From Hydractinia symbiolongicarpus (lineage: Eukaryota > Cnidaria > Hydrozoa > Anthoathecata > Hydractiniidae), in contig NC_079883.1 in assembly GCF_029227915.1 (NCBI RefSeq), positions 10,416,001 through 10,480,000 on the forward strand: a stretch of 64,000 nucleotides of DNA. Direction: 5' to 3'. The position numbers and the translations under genes were made by a program. The notes beneath the pieces are model-generated. The model worked only from the letters and a program-made list of their open reading frames with translations, did not search any database and was not told where the DNA came from. Each line of letters begins with the position of its first letter. Positions within the stretch are counted from its first letter, which is position 1. Positions 38,136 to 52,327 of this stretch are shown in pieces.

Positions 38136-38714
38136 ATGCTTATGACTTCGCCCCATCGTCATTTTGGCTTGCGCATTCGTTTTACTTACGACAGAATTCT
38201 TCGTGTTTGTAGCCATGAAAGAAAGGGACTTCTGTGAGTGAATTTTTTTACTGTGGTCTAATAAAAAAGTCGAAACGCAGTGCCCAATATATGAATTGCT
38301 CCTAATAGCCGGAAACAGGCCGTGTCGATGATGTAGGCCGACATACGCAACGCAAACCAAAGAACGCTTTATGAAAATCCTAACACGAGCGCGGAAGAAG
38401 CCCAAATTAACAGACTAGATGTAATGCTGAAGACCTCAAACTCCAGCAGCTTCTCTTGCAGACTATTGCGTCGTACTACAAATAAAAATTAACATGCTTT
38501 CGCATAGTCGCGGCACCCAAAACGGACATTATACGATGTACAGAAACACACATTTCTGTTTTCGCGCCAAATCAATTCCCGGGAGTGGTACTTTTACGTC
38601 CGCATACTTCGCACCGTCTTAAATTATATCTCATTTACACGGTAATGTTTAGTATACTTCTACTGTGATAACAAGCATCGTTTATCGTTGGATTGTTGTA
38701 AGAAAACATTAAAA

Positions 38715-39266
38715 ATGAGTGAAGCAGCTTCTCCAAAGAAAATCGCACCCAAGAAGAAACCTGCTGCAAAGAAGACAGCTGATCACCCTAAATATGTGGA
38801 CATGATCAAGGCTGCTATCGCTACCCTAAAGGAACGCGGTGGTTCATCTCGCCAAGCTATTACAAAATATATTCATGCAAATTACAAAGTTGCTGAAAAC
38901 TCAGATCATCATCTGAAAATGGCTCTTAAACGAGGAGTAACATCAGGCGATTTGATTCAAACTAAAGGCACTGGTGCTTCTGGATCATTCAAGCTAGGTC
39001 AGGTAAAAAAAGAAAAACCTAAGAAAAAGGCCGCAGCAAAAAAGCCAACGGCAAAGAAGCCTACTGCAAAGAAAAGTACACTAAAAAAGAAGCCAGCAAA
39101 GAAGAGCACGCCAAAGAAAGCAGCAAAGAAGCCTGCCACAAAGAAAGCCTCGGCTAAGAAACCAGCAGCTAAGAAACCCACAAAGAAGCCTGTTGCTAAA
39201 AAACCTGCAGCAAAGAAGGTCAAAAAGACTCCCAAAAAGGCAGCAAAGAAGACCGCAAAAAAATAA
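38715..39266 (+). CDS. H1: Linker histone H1, unit 7, P123L
   Basis: CCA>CTA at 39082 turns the first STPKKK of the tail into STLKKK, removing one potential CDK site. Stem-loop 39299-39314. Confidence 0.96.
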   Translation: MSEAASPKKIAPKKKPAAKKTADHPKYVDMIKAAIATLKERGGSSRQAITKYIHANYKVAENSDHHLKMALKRGVTSGDLIQTKGTGASGSFKLGQVKKEKPKKKAAAKKPTAKKPTAKKSTLKKKPAKKSTPKKAAKKPATKKASAKKPAAKKPTKKPVAKKPAAKKVKKTPKKAAKKTAKK

Positions 39267-39627
39267 TTTGTGTGTATCTGGCTATTACATTAACAAACGG
39301 CTATTTTTATAGCCACACATTTACAAAAAAACATTATCTTGGTACAAAGTTAAACTTGTTTAAGTCACTTAAACAGTTAAAAAAGAGTAAATTTAAGATT
39401 AGATTCCCTAAGTTTAAGTATTTTCGTTTTTAAATTTCTTATTTTCTTGCTTTTACTTTTCTTGCCCTTCATATTTTTAACATTGTCAAACTTTATGTAG
39501 CATAAAATTTTTATGTAGCATAAAATTTAAACAGAAAGCAGGACAAAGTTTGATATAAAAAGCTAGCCGTAATATTTTTTATGGATGTGTGGCTATAAAA
39601 ATAGCCGTTTTTTGTTTGGTAAGATGC

Positions 39628-40041
<414 letters not shown>

Positions 40042-40519
40042 TTAAGAAGTCGATGTAGTACGGATACACAAGACGGTCTAAAATGCACTATCGCGCCAAA
40101 GTTTTATTTCTCATATTGATTGACAGCTAAGGTTCAAAACAAACCATTTGATTGGTGCTAAGAAAGTAATTTCTGATTGGCTGCATAATGACATTACGCT
40201 CATTACTTTAACATTTTTATAAAATCTGTGTTTTTTGGCTACGGGAAAACGGCTGTATCTTCTGATACACAAAAGCTTTTGACTTTTTTTTTTTTTAGTA
40301 AGTAGCAGAAGGTTTGGCGAATTCCAACGATGCCAAATTTATTGCCTTACTGAAACATTAAGACCACGAATTTTTAAAAAAACTACAGTTTTACTTAAAA
40401 AAATGTACAAAATGTTCGGAACATTTTGTAATGACGCAACTCTATTGGTTAATTAGGGTGTTTCCACGAGCAGTAGGTAATTTTATGGCCTCTTTTTAAA
40501 GCTGTCTGAATTCTGTTAA

Positions 40520-40876
<357 letters not shown>

Positions 40877-41336
40877 GCGTTGTCATTGCTCAACAAAAAC
40901 GGCTATTTTTATAGCCACAAATCTTTTAAAACATTACTTTGTGCACGCTTCCAAATTACACAATGTGTAAAGTCTTGTCACAGTTACATTTATTGCTATA
41001 CGATACTATGTCATATATGACACAAAAAAAATTTAGAAATACTTTGTAGGGTTAATTTGCCTGGGAGTGTTTCCGTGAAAAGCTGGGTTAAGTTAAATGT
41101 AAGCAATAACATGGATCAATGTACTTGTCTTTTCTGCAAGTACAGCTAATAATACGTATGAAAAGTGAAGCTAATCCACACACACATGGGGAAGTATTTT
41201 AAATGTAGGCTAGTGTTCTTAAGCACATTATTTAGAAGTTTTATTAACTTCGGTTAACTTGTAGTGACGCCAAGTAAATGTTTTTTTAAAGATGTGTGGT
41301 CTTAAAAAAGACCGTTTGTGTTTGGTAGACGTTGGT

Positions 41337-41741
41337 TTACTTGCTGCTTGTGTATTTTGTGACGGCTTTTGTTCCTTCACTGACTGCGTGTTTTGCAAGT
41401 TCTCCAGGCAAGAGAAGACGTACTGCGGTTTGAATTTCACGAGAAGAGATGGTCGACTTTTTGTTTTGAAGAGCCAAACGCGAAGCTTCGGAAGCAATGC
41501 GCTCAAAGATGTCGTTGACAAATGAGTTCATGATGCTCATAGCTTTGCTTGAAACTCCGACATCTGGGTGAACTTGTTTCAAAACATTGTAGATGTAAAT
41601 AGCATAACTTTCCTTTCTCTTTCTCTTGCGTTTCTTTTCACCAGTTCCACCAATCTTTCCTCCTTTTTTGCCGGCTCTTTTTTCACCTTTCTTGGCTACT
41701 TTAGGTGCCTGTTTTCCTCCTTTAGCTGCTGCGTCAGACAT
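41337..41741 (-). CDS. H2B: Histone H2B, unit 8
   Basis: Identical to the reference protein. Stem-loop 41298-41313. Confidence 0.98.
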   Translation of the reverse strand: MSDAAAKGGKQAPKVAKKGEKRAGKKGGKIGGTGEKKRKRKRKESYAIYIYNVLKQVHPDVGVSSKAMSIMNSFVNDIFERIASEASRLALQNKKSTISSREIQTAVRLLLPGELAKHAVSEGTKAVTKYTSSK

Positions 41742-42025
41742 GGTTAAAAATTTTTGCTACTTAACTTGTAAATAAGCATTAAACTGCAAGTCAAAACTTT
41801 TTGTTTATAAGTAAAAAAATCGGATCGAATTCGATCCGAAAACGCCGATACGCAATTTAATTGGTTAAAAAAAAAATCTTTTGTTTAATACTTAATTATG
41901 ATTGGTTAAAAAAACATGATTTCGATCCTATTTTTATGATGAAAAAACGAGTAAAGTTTATTTCGTTAACACTTACGTTAAATATTCGTACGTTTTTGTA
42001 TTAACTTACAAATCAAATCGCAGTT

Positions 42026-42406
42026 ATGTCTGGACGTGGAAAAGGTGGAAAAGCTAAGGCTAAAGCCAAGACAAGATCCTCAAGAGCTGGACTTCAATTT
42101 CCAGTCGGTAGAGTGCATAGATTCCTTCGTAGAGGGCACTATGCTAACCGAATTGGATCTGGAGCACCAGTTTACTTAGCAGCCGTCTTGGAATATTTAT
42201 CTGCTGAGATATTGGAGTTGGCTGGTAACGCAGCAAGAGACAACAAAAAAGCTAGGATTATTCCAAGACATTTACAATTGGCTGTTCGTAATGATGAAGA
42301 ATTAAACAAACTTTTGAGCGGTGTAACCATTGCAGCTGGTGGTGTTTTGCCAAACATTCAAGCTGTCTTACTCCCAAAGAAGAACGACAAAGGACAGAAG
42401 AAGTAA
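42026..42406 (+). CDS. H2A: Histone H2A, unit 8
   Basis: Identical protein. Stem-loop 42429-42444. Confidence 0.98.
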   Translation: MSGRGKGGKAKAKAKTRSSRAGLQFPVGRVHRFLRRGHYANRIGSGAPVYLAAVLEYLSAEILELAGNAARDNKKARIIPRHLQLAVRNDEELNKLLSGVTIAAGGVLPNIQAVLLPKKNDKGQKK

Positions 42407-42603
42407 ACCGCTACACTCAGAAAACAACGGCTATTTTTATAGCCACACATCTTTAAAAAAACATTGTTTTTTTCACAAAACTATAACCTTAAAGTCTAAT
42501 AGATAATCCATGCATACGCCTTGTCCTAAGTAACTCAAAGAAATTAAATAAAAAAATTTGATCACAACGTCAAAATAAATTGCACGTATTTGCACCTACT
42601 AAT

Positions 42604-42723
42604 GTCTACGGCCATACCACGATGAACACACCCGTTCTCGTCTGATCACGGAAGTTAAGCATCGTCGGGCCGGGATAGTACTTGGATGGGGGACCGCCTG
42701 GGAACTCCCGGTGTCGTAGGCTT
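42604..42723 (+). rRNA. 5S rRNA: 5S rRNA, unit 8
   Basis: Consensus 5S sequence. Confidence 0.96.
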
Positions 42724-43051
42724 TTCATTTTCATTTGCTGTGATATATTTCTTGTTATAACAATTAAGGAACGTGGCGGTTGTTGAAAGTGTTTCCTATG
42801 ACATTTTCCTACGACATTTTCAGGTGATAGTACGAGAAAAAAGAGCTTTCAAATGCATACAAACTCGATCTATTGCCGATCATCCAATAACCCTGACGGA
42901 ATGGCAAATAAAATAAAATTCCGCCGCCTTCCGAGGACTTATATCGCAATCACGTTTCGTAACAGCCAAGCGAGGTTTTACCTTAGCGTTTAAGTCACCA
43001 CCGACATTTGGCCGCGCAACTTTTCTAAGCTCATTCATTTTGACTTAAGGA

Positions 43052-43215
43052 GGGGGCGAGCGCGGACGCAGGCCCCCACTACCAGAAATTGTACGGTCGA
43101 GTTACTGACGTTTGCAGTAATCGCAGAGGTCAGCCCAAGCGTAGTGCAATGCAAGAGCCTCACTCTGGAAGAAAACCCTCATTGATCAGTCTTTACTTCC
43201 CCGTCAGGTAAGTAT
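43052..43215 (-). ncRNA. U1: U1 snRNA, unit 8
   Basis: Same RNA; PSE candidate 43259-43272. Confidence 0.95.
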
Positions 43216-43405
43216 GAGTTGGAACTGCACCGTAGCATGAGGGTACCCTTCAAAGTTTGTTAATGCTTGTGGCTTGAGTGTGTTATAAACTGCCGTGTCG
43301 CGGGGCATAGGCTGTATTCTCCCCCAGTGTACGCGTTTTGTTCCCGCCGTAGACTATGCAGAGTGCCGTCGGAAAGAGGACTGCTATTATTCTTTTATTG
43401 CTTAT

Positions 43406-43592
43406 GTGGGCCGCCATCGGTAATAGTGCAACACCAAGGCAACCCGTGGTCACGGCGTGAATGAATCCACCTCCATGACCCAAGGCCAAAAATCAGATTA
43501 ATATACTGACCATTCAGAGAATGGCCTACCAGATATTAAACTGATAAGAACAGATACTACACTTGATCTTAGCCATTAGGCCGAGAAGCGAT
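43406..43592 (-). ncRNA. U2: U2 snRNA, unit 8
   Basis: Same RNA; PSE candidate 43633-43646. Confidence 0.95.
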
Positions 43593-43914
43593 AAAGAACA
43601 AGCGTTGCCATGATAGGCATCGTCCACACACCGTAACTGCTTGTGGAGCATGTCACGTTACTGTAAAGCTTACAACTGTCACCGCGTACGGATGGACGGC
43701 GACATAGTAAAAATCACGGCTGTTGATTTAGCCGTAGGATGGAGAGCGACTGTAGCGAGTGGATGGTAACTTACATGAATGCTAACAAAGGCGACGATAC
43801 TAAGTGCGTGATATTACTTTCCAATATGTCTGCGTACATTCCGTTTATCAACGCATTACGCCAGAACGTGCGCGCGCGTTACACAGTAGACCATGCAGCC
43901 GAAATGCGACAGTG

Positions 43915-43987
43915 CGACCCTGCCAGGAGTCGAACCTGGAATCCCCTGATTCGTAGTCAGATGCCTTATCCATTGGGCCACAGGGCC
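43915..43987 (-). tRNA. tRNA-Arg(ACG): tRNA-Arg (ACG), unit 8
   Basis: Unchanged; anticodon 43952-43954. Confidence 0.95.
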
Positions 43988-44566
43988 ATGCTTATGACTT
44001 CGCCCCATCGTCATTTTGGCTTGCGCATTCGTTTTACTTACGACAGAATTCTTCGTGTTTGTAGCCATGAAAGAAAGGGACTTCTGTGAGTGAATTTTTT
44101 TACTGTGGTCTAATAAAAAAGTCGAAACGCAGTGCCCAATATATGAATTGCTCCTAATAGCCGGAAACAGGCCGTGTCGATGATGTAGGCCGACATACGC
44201 AACGCAAACCAAAGAACGCTTTATGAAAATCCTAACACGAGCGCGGAAGAAGCCCAAATTAACAGACTAGATGTAATGCTGAAGACCTCAAACTCCAGCA
44301 GCTTCTCTTGCAGACTATTGCGTCGTACTACAAATAAAAATTAACATGCTTTCGCATAGTCGCGGCACCCAAAACGGACATTATACGATGTACAGAAACA
44401 CACATTTCTGTTTTCGCGCCAAATCAATTCCCGGGAGTGGTACTTTTACGTCCGCATACTTCGCACCGTCTTAAATTATATCTCATTTACACGGTAATGT
44501 TTAGTATACTTCTACTGTGATAACAAGCATCGTTTATCGTTGGATTGTTGTAAGAAAACATTAAAA

Positions 44567-45028
44567 ATGAGTGAAGCAGCTTCTCCAAAGAAAATCGCAC
44601 CCAAGAAGAAACCTGCTGCAAAGAAGACAGCTGATCACCCTAAATATGTGGACATGATCAAGGCTGCTATCGCTACCCTAAAGGAACGCGGTGGTTCATC
44701 TCGCCAAGCTATTACAAAATATATTCATGCAAATTACAAAGTTGCTGAAAACTCAGATCATCATCTGAAAATGGCTCTTAAACGAGGAGTAACATCAGGC
44801 GATTTGATTCAAACTAAAGGCACTGGTGCTTCTGGATCATTCAAGCTAGGTCAGGTAAAAAAAGAAAAACCTAAGAAAAAGGCCGCAGCAAAAAAGCCAA
44901 CGGCAAAGAAGCCTACTGCAAAGAAAAGTACACCAAAAAAGAAGCCAGCAAAGAAGAGCACGCCAAAGAAAGCAGCAAAGAAGCCTGCCACAAAGAAAGC
45001 CTCGGCTAAGAAACCAGCAGCCAAGTAA
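44567..45028 (+). pseudogene. H1: Truncated linker histone H1, unit 8 (153 aa)
   Basis: Promoter, start and winged-helix domain are intact. The reading frame runs to a deletion junction in the tail (45020-45021) and ends at a new AAG-TAA supplied by the H2B 3' flank. 30 C-terminal residues of the normal 183 are lost, with one TPKK motif. The proper H1 stem-loop is gone. The H2B stem-loop sequence at 45049-45064 is self-complementary, so read from plus it still forms GGTCTT/AAGACC but with an AAAA loop, which does not fit SLBP binding. The protein could still bind linker DNA if the mRNA is made; I call it a broken gene because its 3' processing signal is lost. Confidence 0.9.
45020..45021. other. 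Deletion junction H1 tail / H2B 3' flank
   Basis: The left side matches the H1 tail (unit-1 position 4075), the right side matches the H2B 3' flank (unit-1 position 323). The two parents share only GC at the join, with similar CTAAG/CCAAG just after. A 2-bp microhomology suggests end-joining or template switching, not exchange between aligned repeats. Confidence 0.85.
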
Positions 45029-45087
45029 ATGTTTTTTTAAAGATGTGTGGTCTTAAAAAAGACCGTTTGTGTTTGGTAGACGTTGGT

Positions 45088-45492
45088 TTACTTGCTGCTT
45101 GTGTATTTTGTGACGGCTTTTGTTCCTTCACTGACTGCGTGTTTTGCAAGTTCTCCAGGCAAGAGAAGACGTACTGCGGTTTGAATTTCACGAGAAGAGA
45201 TGGTCGACTTTTTGTTTTGAAGAGCCAAACGCGAAGCTTCGGAAGCAATGCGCTCAAAGATGTCGTTGACAAATGAGTTCATGATGCTCATAGCTTTGCT
45301 TGAAACTCCGACATCTGGGTGAACTTGTTTCAAAACATTGTAGATGTAAATAGCATAACTTTCCTTTCTCTTTCTCTTGCGTTTCTTTTCACCAGTTCCA
45401 CCAATCTTTCCTCCTTTTTTGCCGGCTCTTTTTTCACCTTTCTTGGCTACTTTAGGTGCCTGTTTTCCTCCTTTAGCTGCTGCGTCAGACAT
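45088..45492 (-). CDS. H2B: Histone H2B, unit 9
   Basis: Identical to the reference protein. Stem-loop 45049-45064 and downstream element are retained right up to the deletion junction, so 3' processing should be normal; its 3' end now faces the truncated H1 with only 59 bp between stop codons. Confidence 0.97.
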   Translation of the reverse strand: MSDAAAKGGKQAPKVAKKGEKRAGKKGGKIGGTGEKKRKRKRKESYAIYIYNVLKQVHPDVGVSSKAMSIMNSFVNDIFERIASEASRLALQNKKSTISSREIQTAVRLLLPGELAKHAVSEGTKAVTKYTSSK

Positions 45493-45776
45493 GGTTAAAA
45501 ATTTTTGCTACTTAACTTGTAAATAAGCATTAAACTGCAAGTCAAAACTTTTTGTTTATAAGTAAAAAAATCGGATCGAATTCGATCCGAAAACGCCGAT
45601 ACGCAATTTAATTGGTTAAAAAAAAAATCTTTTGTTTAATACTTAATTATGATTGGTTAAAAAAACATGATTTCGATCCTATTTTTATGATGAAAAAACG
45701 AGTAAAGTTTATTTCGTTAACACTTACGTTAAATATTCGTACGTTTTTGTATTAACTTACAAATCAAATCGCAGTT

Positions 45777-46157
45777 ATGTCTGGACGTGGAAAAGGTGGA
45801 AAAGCTAAGGCTAAAGCCAAGACAAGATCCTCAAGAGCTGGACTTCAATTTCCAGTCGGTAGAGTGCATAGATTCCTTCGTAGAGGGCACTATGCTAACC
45901 GAATTGGATCTGGAGCACCAGTTTACTTAGCAGCCGTCTTGGAATATTTATCTGCTGAGATATTGGAGTTGGCTGGTAACGCAGCAAGAGACAACAAAAA
46001 AGCTAGGATTATTCCAAGACATTTACAATTGGCTGTTCGTAATGATGAAGAATTAAACAAACTTTTGAGCGGTGTAACCATTGCAGCTGGTGGTGTTTTG
46101 CCAAACATTCAAGCTGTCTTACTCCCAAAGAAGAACGACAAAGGACTGAAGAAGTAA
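45777..46157 (+). CDS. H2A: Histone H2A, unit 9, Q124L
   Basis: CAG>CTG at 46147 changes the third residue from the C-terminus to Leu (NDKGLKK). Outside the nucleosome core; probably tolerated. Stem-loop 46180-46195. Confidence 0.97.
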   Translation: MSGRGKGGKAKAKAKTRSSRAGLQFPVGRVHRFLRRGHYANRIGSGAPVYLAAVLEYLSAEILELAGNAARDNKKARIIPRHLQLAVRNDEELNKLLSGVTIAAGGVLPNIQAVLLPKKNDKGLKK

Positions 46158-46354
46158 ACCGCTACACTCAGAAAACAACGGCTATTTTTATAGCCACACA
46201 TCTTTAAAAAAACATTGTTTTTTTCACAAAACTATAACCTTAAAGTCTAATAGATAATCCATGCATACGCCTTGTCCTAAGTAACTCAAAGAAATTAAAT
46301 AAAAAAATTTGATCACAATGTCAAAATAAATTGCACGTATTTGCACCTACTAAT

Positions 46355-46474
46355 GTCTACGGCCATACCACGATGAACACACCCGTTCTCGTCTGATCAC
46401 GGAAGTTAAGCATCGTCGGGCCGGGATAGTACTTGGATGGGGGACCGCCTGGGAACTCCCGGTGTCGTAGGCTT
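46355..46474 (+). rRNA. 5S rRNA: 5S rRNA, unit 9
   Basis: Consensus RNA. 46319 C>T lies 36 bases upstream of the start. Confidence 0.96.
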
Positions 46475-46803
46475 TTCATTTTCATTTGCTGTGATATATT
46501 TCTTGTTATAACAATTAAGGAACGTGGCGGTTGTTGAAAGTGTTTCCTATGACATTTTCCTACGACATTTTCAGGTGATAGTACGAGAAAAAAGAGCTTT
46601 CAAATGCATACAAACTCGATCTATTGCCGATCATCCAATAACCCTGACGGAATGGCAAATAAAATAAAATTCCGCCGCCTTCCGAGGACTTATATCGCAA
46701 TCACGTTTCGTAACAGCCAAGCGAGGTTTTACCTTAGCGTTTAAGTCACCACCGACATTGTGGCCGCGCAACTTTTCTAAGCTCATTCATTTTGACTTAA
46801 GGA

Positions 46804-46967
46804 GGGGGCGAGCGCGGACGCAGGCCCCCACTACCAGAAATTGTACGGTCGAGTTACTGACGTTTGCAGTAATCGCAGAGGTCAGCCCAAGCGTAGTGCA
46901 ATGCAAGAGCCTCACTCTGGAAGAAAACCCTCATTGATCAGTCTTTACTTCCCCGTCAGGTAAGTAT
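46804..46967 (-). ncRNA. U1: U1 snRNA, unit 9
   Basis: Same RNA; the insertion at about 46760 is beyond its 3' box. PSE candidate 47011-47024. Confidence 0.95.
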
Positions 46968-47157
46968 GAGTTGGAACTGCACCGTAGCATGAGGGTACCC
47001 TTCAAAGTTTGTTAATGCTTGTGGCTTGAGTGTGTTATAAACTGCCGTGTCGCGGGGCATAGGCTGTATTCTCCCCCAGTGTACGCGTTTTGTTCCCGCC
47101 GTAGACTATGCAGAGTGCCGTCGGAAAGAGGACTGCTATTATTCTTTTATTGCTTAT

Positions 47158-47344
47158 GTGGGCCGCCATCGGTAATAGTGCAACACCAAGGCAACCCGTG
47201 GTCACGGCGTGAATGAATCCACCTCCATGACCCAAGGCCAAAAATCAGATTAATATACTGACCATTCAGAGAATGGCCTACCAGATATTAAACTGATAAG
47301 AACAGATACTACACTTGATCTTAGCCATTAGGCCGAGAAGCGAT
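47158..47344 (-). ncRNA. U2: U2 snRNA, unit 9 (PSE variant)
   Basis: RNA unchanged. The PSE candidate (47385-47398) reads GTAACTGTTTGTGG, with C>T at 47392, a base that U1 and U2 elements otherwise share. This copy may be expressed at a different level. Confidence 0.94.
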
Positions 47345-47666
47345 AAAGAACAAGCGTTGCCATGATAGGCATCGTCCACACACCGTAACTGTTTGTGGAG
47401 CATGTCACGTTACTGTAAAGCTTACAACTGTCACCGCGTACGGATGGACGGCGACATAGTAAAAATCACGGCTGTTGATTTAGCCGTAGGATGGAGAGCG
47501 ACTGTAGCGAGTGGATGGTAACTTACATGAATGCTAACAAAGGCGACGATACTAAGTGCGTGATATTACTTTCCAATATGTCTGCGTACATTCCGTTTAT
47601 CAACGCATTACGCCAGAACGTGCGCGCGCGTTACACAGTAGACCATGCAGCCGAAATGCGACAGTG

Positions 47667-47739
47667 CGACCCTGCCAGGAGTCGAACCTGGAATCCCCTG
47701 ATTCGTAGTCAGATGCCTTATCCATTGGGCCACAGGGCC
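47667..47739 (-). tRNA. tRNA-Arg(ACG): tRNA-Arg (ACG), unit 9
   Basis: Unchanged; anticodon 47704-47706. Confidence 0.95.
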
Positions 47740-48318
47740 ATGCTTATGACTTCGCCCCATCGTCATTTTGGCTTGCGCATTCGTTTTACTTACGACAGAA
47801 TTCTTCGTGTTTGTAGCCATGAAAGAAAGGGACTTCTGTGAGTGAATTTTTTTACTGTGGTCTAATAAAAAAGTCGAAACGCAGTGCCCAATATATGAAT
47901 TGCTCCTAATAGCCGGAAACAGGCCGTGTCGATGATGTAGGCCGACATACGCAACGCAAACCAAAGAACGCTTTATGAAAATCCTAACACGAGCGCGGAA
48001 GAAGCCCAAATTAACAGACTAGATGTAATGCTGAAGACCTCAAACTCCAGCAGCTTCTCTTGCAGACTATTGCGTCGTACTACAAATAAAAATTAACATG
48101 CTTTCGCATAGTCGCGGCACCCAAAACGGACATTATACGATGTACAGAAACACACATTTCTGTTTTCGCGCCAAATCAATTCCCGGGAGTGGTACTTTTA
48201 CGTCCGCATACTTCGCACCGTCTTAAATTATATCTCATTTACACGGTAATGTTTAGTATACTTCTACTGTGATAACAAGCATCGTTTATCGTTGGATTGT
48301 TGTAAGAAAACATTAAAA

Positions 48319-48870
48319 ATGAGTGAAGCAGCTTCTCCAAAGAAAATCGCACCCAAGAAGAAACCTGCTGCAAAGAAGACAGCTGATCACCCTAAATATG
48401 TGGACATGATCAAGGCTGCTATCGCTACCCTAAAGGAACGCGGTGGTTCATCTCGCCAAGCTATTACAAAATATATTCATGCAAATTACAAAGTTGCTGA
48501 AAACTCAGATCATCATCTGAAAATGGCTCTTAAACGAGGAGTAACATCAGGCGATTTGATTCAAACTAAAGGCACTGGTGCTTCTGGATCATTCAAGCTA
48601 GGTCAGGTAAAAAAAGAAAAACCTAAGAAAAAGGCCGCAGCAAAAAAGCCAACGGCAAAGAAGCCTACTGCAAAGAAAAGTACACCAAAAAAGAAGCCAG
48701 CAAAGAAGAGCACGCCAAAGAAAGCAGCAAAGAAGCCTGCCACAAAGAAAGCCTCGGCTAAGAAACCAGCAGCTAAGAAACCCACAAAGAAGCCTGTTGC
48801 TAAAAAACCTGCAGCAAAGAAGGTCAAAAAGACTCCCAAAAAGGCAGCAAAGAAGACCGCAAAAAAATAA
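48319..48870 (+). CDS. H1: Linker histone H1, unit 9
   Basis: Identical full-length 183-aa protein. Stem-loop 48903-48918. Confidence 0.97.
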   Translation: MSEAASPKKIAPKKKPAAKKTADHPKYVDMIKAAIATLKERGGSSRQAITKYIHANYKVAENSDHHLKMALKRGVTSGDLIQTKGTGASGSFKLGQVKKEKPKKKAAAKKPTAKKPTAKKSTPKKKPAKKSTPKKAAKKPATKKASAKKPAAKKPTKKPVAKKPAAKKVKKTPKKAAKKTAKK

Positions 48871-49231
48871 TTTGTGTGTATCTGGCTATTACATTAACAA
48901 ACGGCTATTTTTATAGCCACACATTTACAAAAAAACATTATCTTGGTACAAAGTTAAACTTGTTTAAGTCACTTAAACAGTTAAAAAAGAGTAAATTTAA
49001 GATTAGATTCCCTAAGTTTAAGTATTTTCGTTTTTAAATTTCTTATTTTCTTGCTTTTACTTTTCTTGCCCTTCATATTTTTAACATTGTCAAACTTTAT
49101 GTAGCATAAAATTTTTATGTAGCATAAAATTTAAACAGAAAGCAGGACAAAGTTTGATATAAAAAGCTAGCCGTAATATTTTTTATGGATGTGTGGCTAT
49201 AAAAATAGCCGTTTTTTGTTTGGTAAGATGC

Positions 49232-49645
<414 letters not shown>

Positions 49646-50123
49646 TTAAGAAGTCGATGTAGTACGGATACACAAGACGGTCTAAAATGCACTATCGCGC
49701 CAAAGTTTTATTTCTCATATTGATTGACAGCTAAGGTTCAAAACAAACCATTTGATTGGTGCTAAGAAAGTAATTTCTGATTGGCTGCATAATGACATTA
49801 CGCTCATTACTTTAACATTTTTATAAAATCTGTGTTTTTTGGCTACGGGAAAACGGCTGTATCTTCTGATACACAAAAGCTTTTGACTTTTTTTTTTTTT
49901 AGTAAGTAGCAGAAGGTTTGGCGAATTCCAACGATGCCAAATTTATTGCCTTACTGAAACATTAAGACCACGAATTTTTAAAAAAACTACAGTTTTACTT
50001 AAAAAAATGTACAAAATGTTCGGAACATTTTGTAATGACGCAACTCTATTGGTTAATTAGGGTGTTTCCACGAGCAGTAGGTAATTTTATGGCCTCTTTT
50101 TAAAGCTGTCTGAATTCTGTTAA

Positions 50124-50480
<357 letters not shown>

Positions 50481-50940
50481 GCGTTGTCATTGCTCAACAA
50501 AAACGGCTATTTTTATAGCCACAAATCTTTTAAAACATTACTTTGTGCACGCTTCCAAATTACACAATGTGTAAAGTCTTGTCACAGTTACATTTATTGC
50601 TATACGATACTATGTCATATATGACACAAAAAAAATTTAGAAATACTTTGTAGGGTTAATTTGCCTGGGAGTGTTTCCGTGAAAAGCTGGGTTAAGTTAA
50701 ATGTAAGCAATAACATGGATCAATGTACTTGTCTTTTCTGCAAGTACAGCTAATAATACGTATGAAAAGTGAAGCTAATCCACACACACATGGGGAAGTA
50801 TTTTAAATGTAGGCTAGTGTTCTTAAGCACATTATTTAGAAGTTTTATTAACTTCGGTTAACTTGTAGTGACGCCAAGTAAATGTTTTTTTAAAGATGTG
50901 TGGTCTTAAAAAAGACCGTTTGTGTTTGGTAGACGTTGGT

Positions 50941-51345
50941 TTACTTGCTGCTTGTGTATTTTGTGACGGCTTTTGTTCCTTCACTGACTGCGTGTTTTGC
51001 AAGTTCTCCAGGCAAGAGAAGACGTACTGCGGTTTGAATTTCACGAGAAGAGATGGTCGACTTTTTGTTTTGAAGAGCCAAACGCGAAGCTTCGGAAGCA
51101 ATGCGCTCAAAGATGTCGTTGACAAATGAGTTCATGATGCTCATAGCTTTGCTTGAAACTCCGACATCTGGGTGAACTTGTTTCAAAACATTGTAGATGT
51201 AAATAGCATAACTTTCCTTTCTCTTTCTCTTGCGTTTCTTTTCACCAGTTCCACCAATCTTTCCTCCTTTTTTGCCGGCTCTTTTTTCACCTTTCTTGGC
51301 TACTTTAGGTGCCTGTTTTCCTCCTTTAGCTGCTGCGTCAGACAT
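50941..51345 (-). CDS. H2B: Histone H2B, unit 10
   Basis: Identical to the reference protein. Stem-loop 50902-50917. Confidence 0.98.
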   Translation of the reverse strand: MSDAAAKGGKQAPKVAKKGEKRAGKKGGKIGGTGEKKRKRKRKESYAIYIYNVLKQVHPDVGVSSKAMSIMNSFVNDIFERIASEASRLALQNKKSTISSREIQTAVRLLLPGELAKHAVSEGTKAVTKYTSSK

Positions 51346-51629
51346 GGTTAAAAATTTTTGCTACTTAACTTGTAAATAAGCATTAAACTGCAAGTCAAAA
51401 CTTTTTGTTTATAAGTAAAAAAATCGGATCGAATTCGATCCGAAAACGCCGATACGCAATTTAATTGGTTAAAAAAAAAATCTTTTGTTTAATACTTAAT
51501 TATGATTGGTTAAAAAAACATGATTTCGATCCTATTTTTATGATGAAAAAACGAGTAAAGTTTATTTCGTTAACACTTACGTTAAATATTCGTACGTTTT
51601 TGTATTAACTTACAAATCAAATCGCAGTT

Positions 51630-52010
51630 ATGTCTGGACGTGGAAAAGGTGGAAAAGCTAAGGCTAAAGCCAAGACAAGATCCTCAAGAGCTGGACTTCA
51701 ATTTCCAGTCGGTAGAGTGCATAGATTCCTTCGTAGAGGGCACTATGCTAACCGAATTGGATCTGGAGCACCAGTTTACTTAGCAGCCGTCTTGGAATAT
51801 TTATCTGCTGAGATATTGGAGTTGGCTGGTAACGCAGCAAGAGACAACAAAAAAGCTAGGATTATTCCAAGACATTTACAATTGGCTGTTCGTAATGATG
51901 AAGAATTAAACAAACTTTTGAGCGGTGTAACCATTGCAGCTGGTGGTGTTTTGCCAAACATTCAAGCTGTCTTACTCCCAAAGAAGAACGACAAAGGACA
52001 GAAGAAGTAA
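51630..52010 (+). CDS. H2A: Histone H2A, unit 10
   Basis: Identical protein. Stem-loop 52033-52048. Confidence 0.98.
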   Translation: MSGRGKGGKAKAKAKTRSSRAGLQFPVGRVHRFLRRGHYANRIGSGAPVYLAAVLEYLSAEILELAGNAARDNKKARIIPRHLQLAVRNDEELNKLLSGVTIAAGGVLPNIQAVLLPKKNDKGQKK

Positions 52011-52207
52011 ACCGCTACACTCAGAAAACAACGGCTATTTTTATAGCCACACATCTTTAAAAAAACATTGTTTTTTTCACAAAACTATAACCTTAAAGTC
52101 TAATAGATAATCCATGCATACGCCTTGTCCTAAGTAACTCAAAGAAATTAAATAAAAAAATTTGATCACAACGTCAAAATAAATTGCACGTATTTGCACC
52201 TACTAAT

Positions 52208-52327
52208 GTCTACGGCCATACCACGATGAACACACCCGTTCTCGTCTGATCACGGAAGTTAAGCATCGTCGGGCCGGGATAGTACTTGGATGGGGGACCG
52301 CCTGGGAACTCCCGGTGTCGTAGGCTT
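52208..52327 (+). rRNA. 5S rRNA: 5S rRNA, unit 10
   Basis: Consensus 5S sequence. Confidence 0.96.

Larger units (their letters stand above)
40948..45021 (+). repeat. Tandem repeat unit 8, deleted (no H3, no H4)
   Basis: Offset from unit 1: +40947 through H2A, +40946 from 5S to the junction. The unit stops inside the H1 tail and continues directly with the H2B 3' flank of unit 9. About 2.1 kb are absent: the H1 end, the H1-H3 spacer, H3, the H3/H4 promoter, H4 and most of the H4-H2B spacer. Confidence 0.95.
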
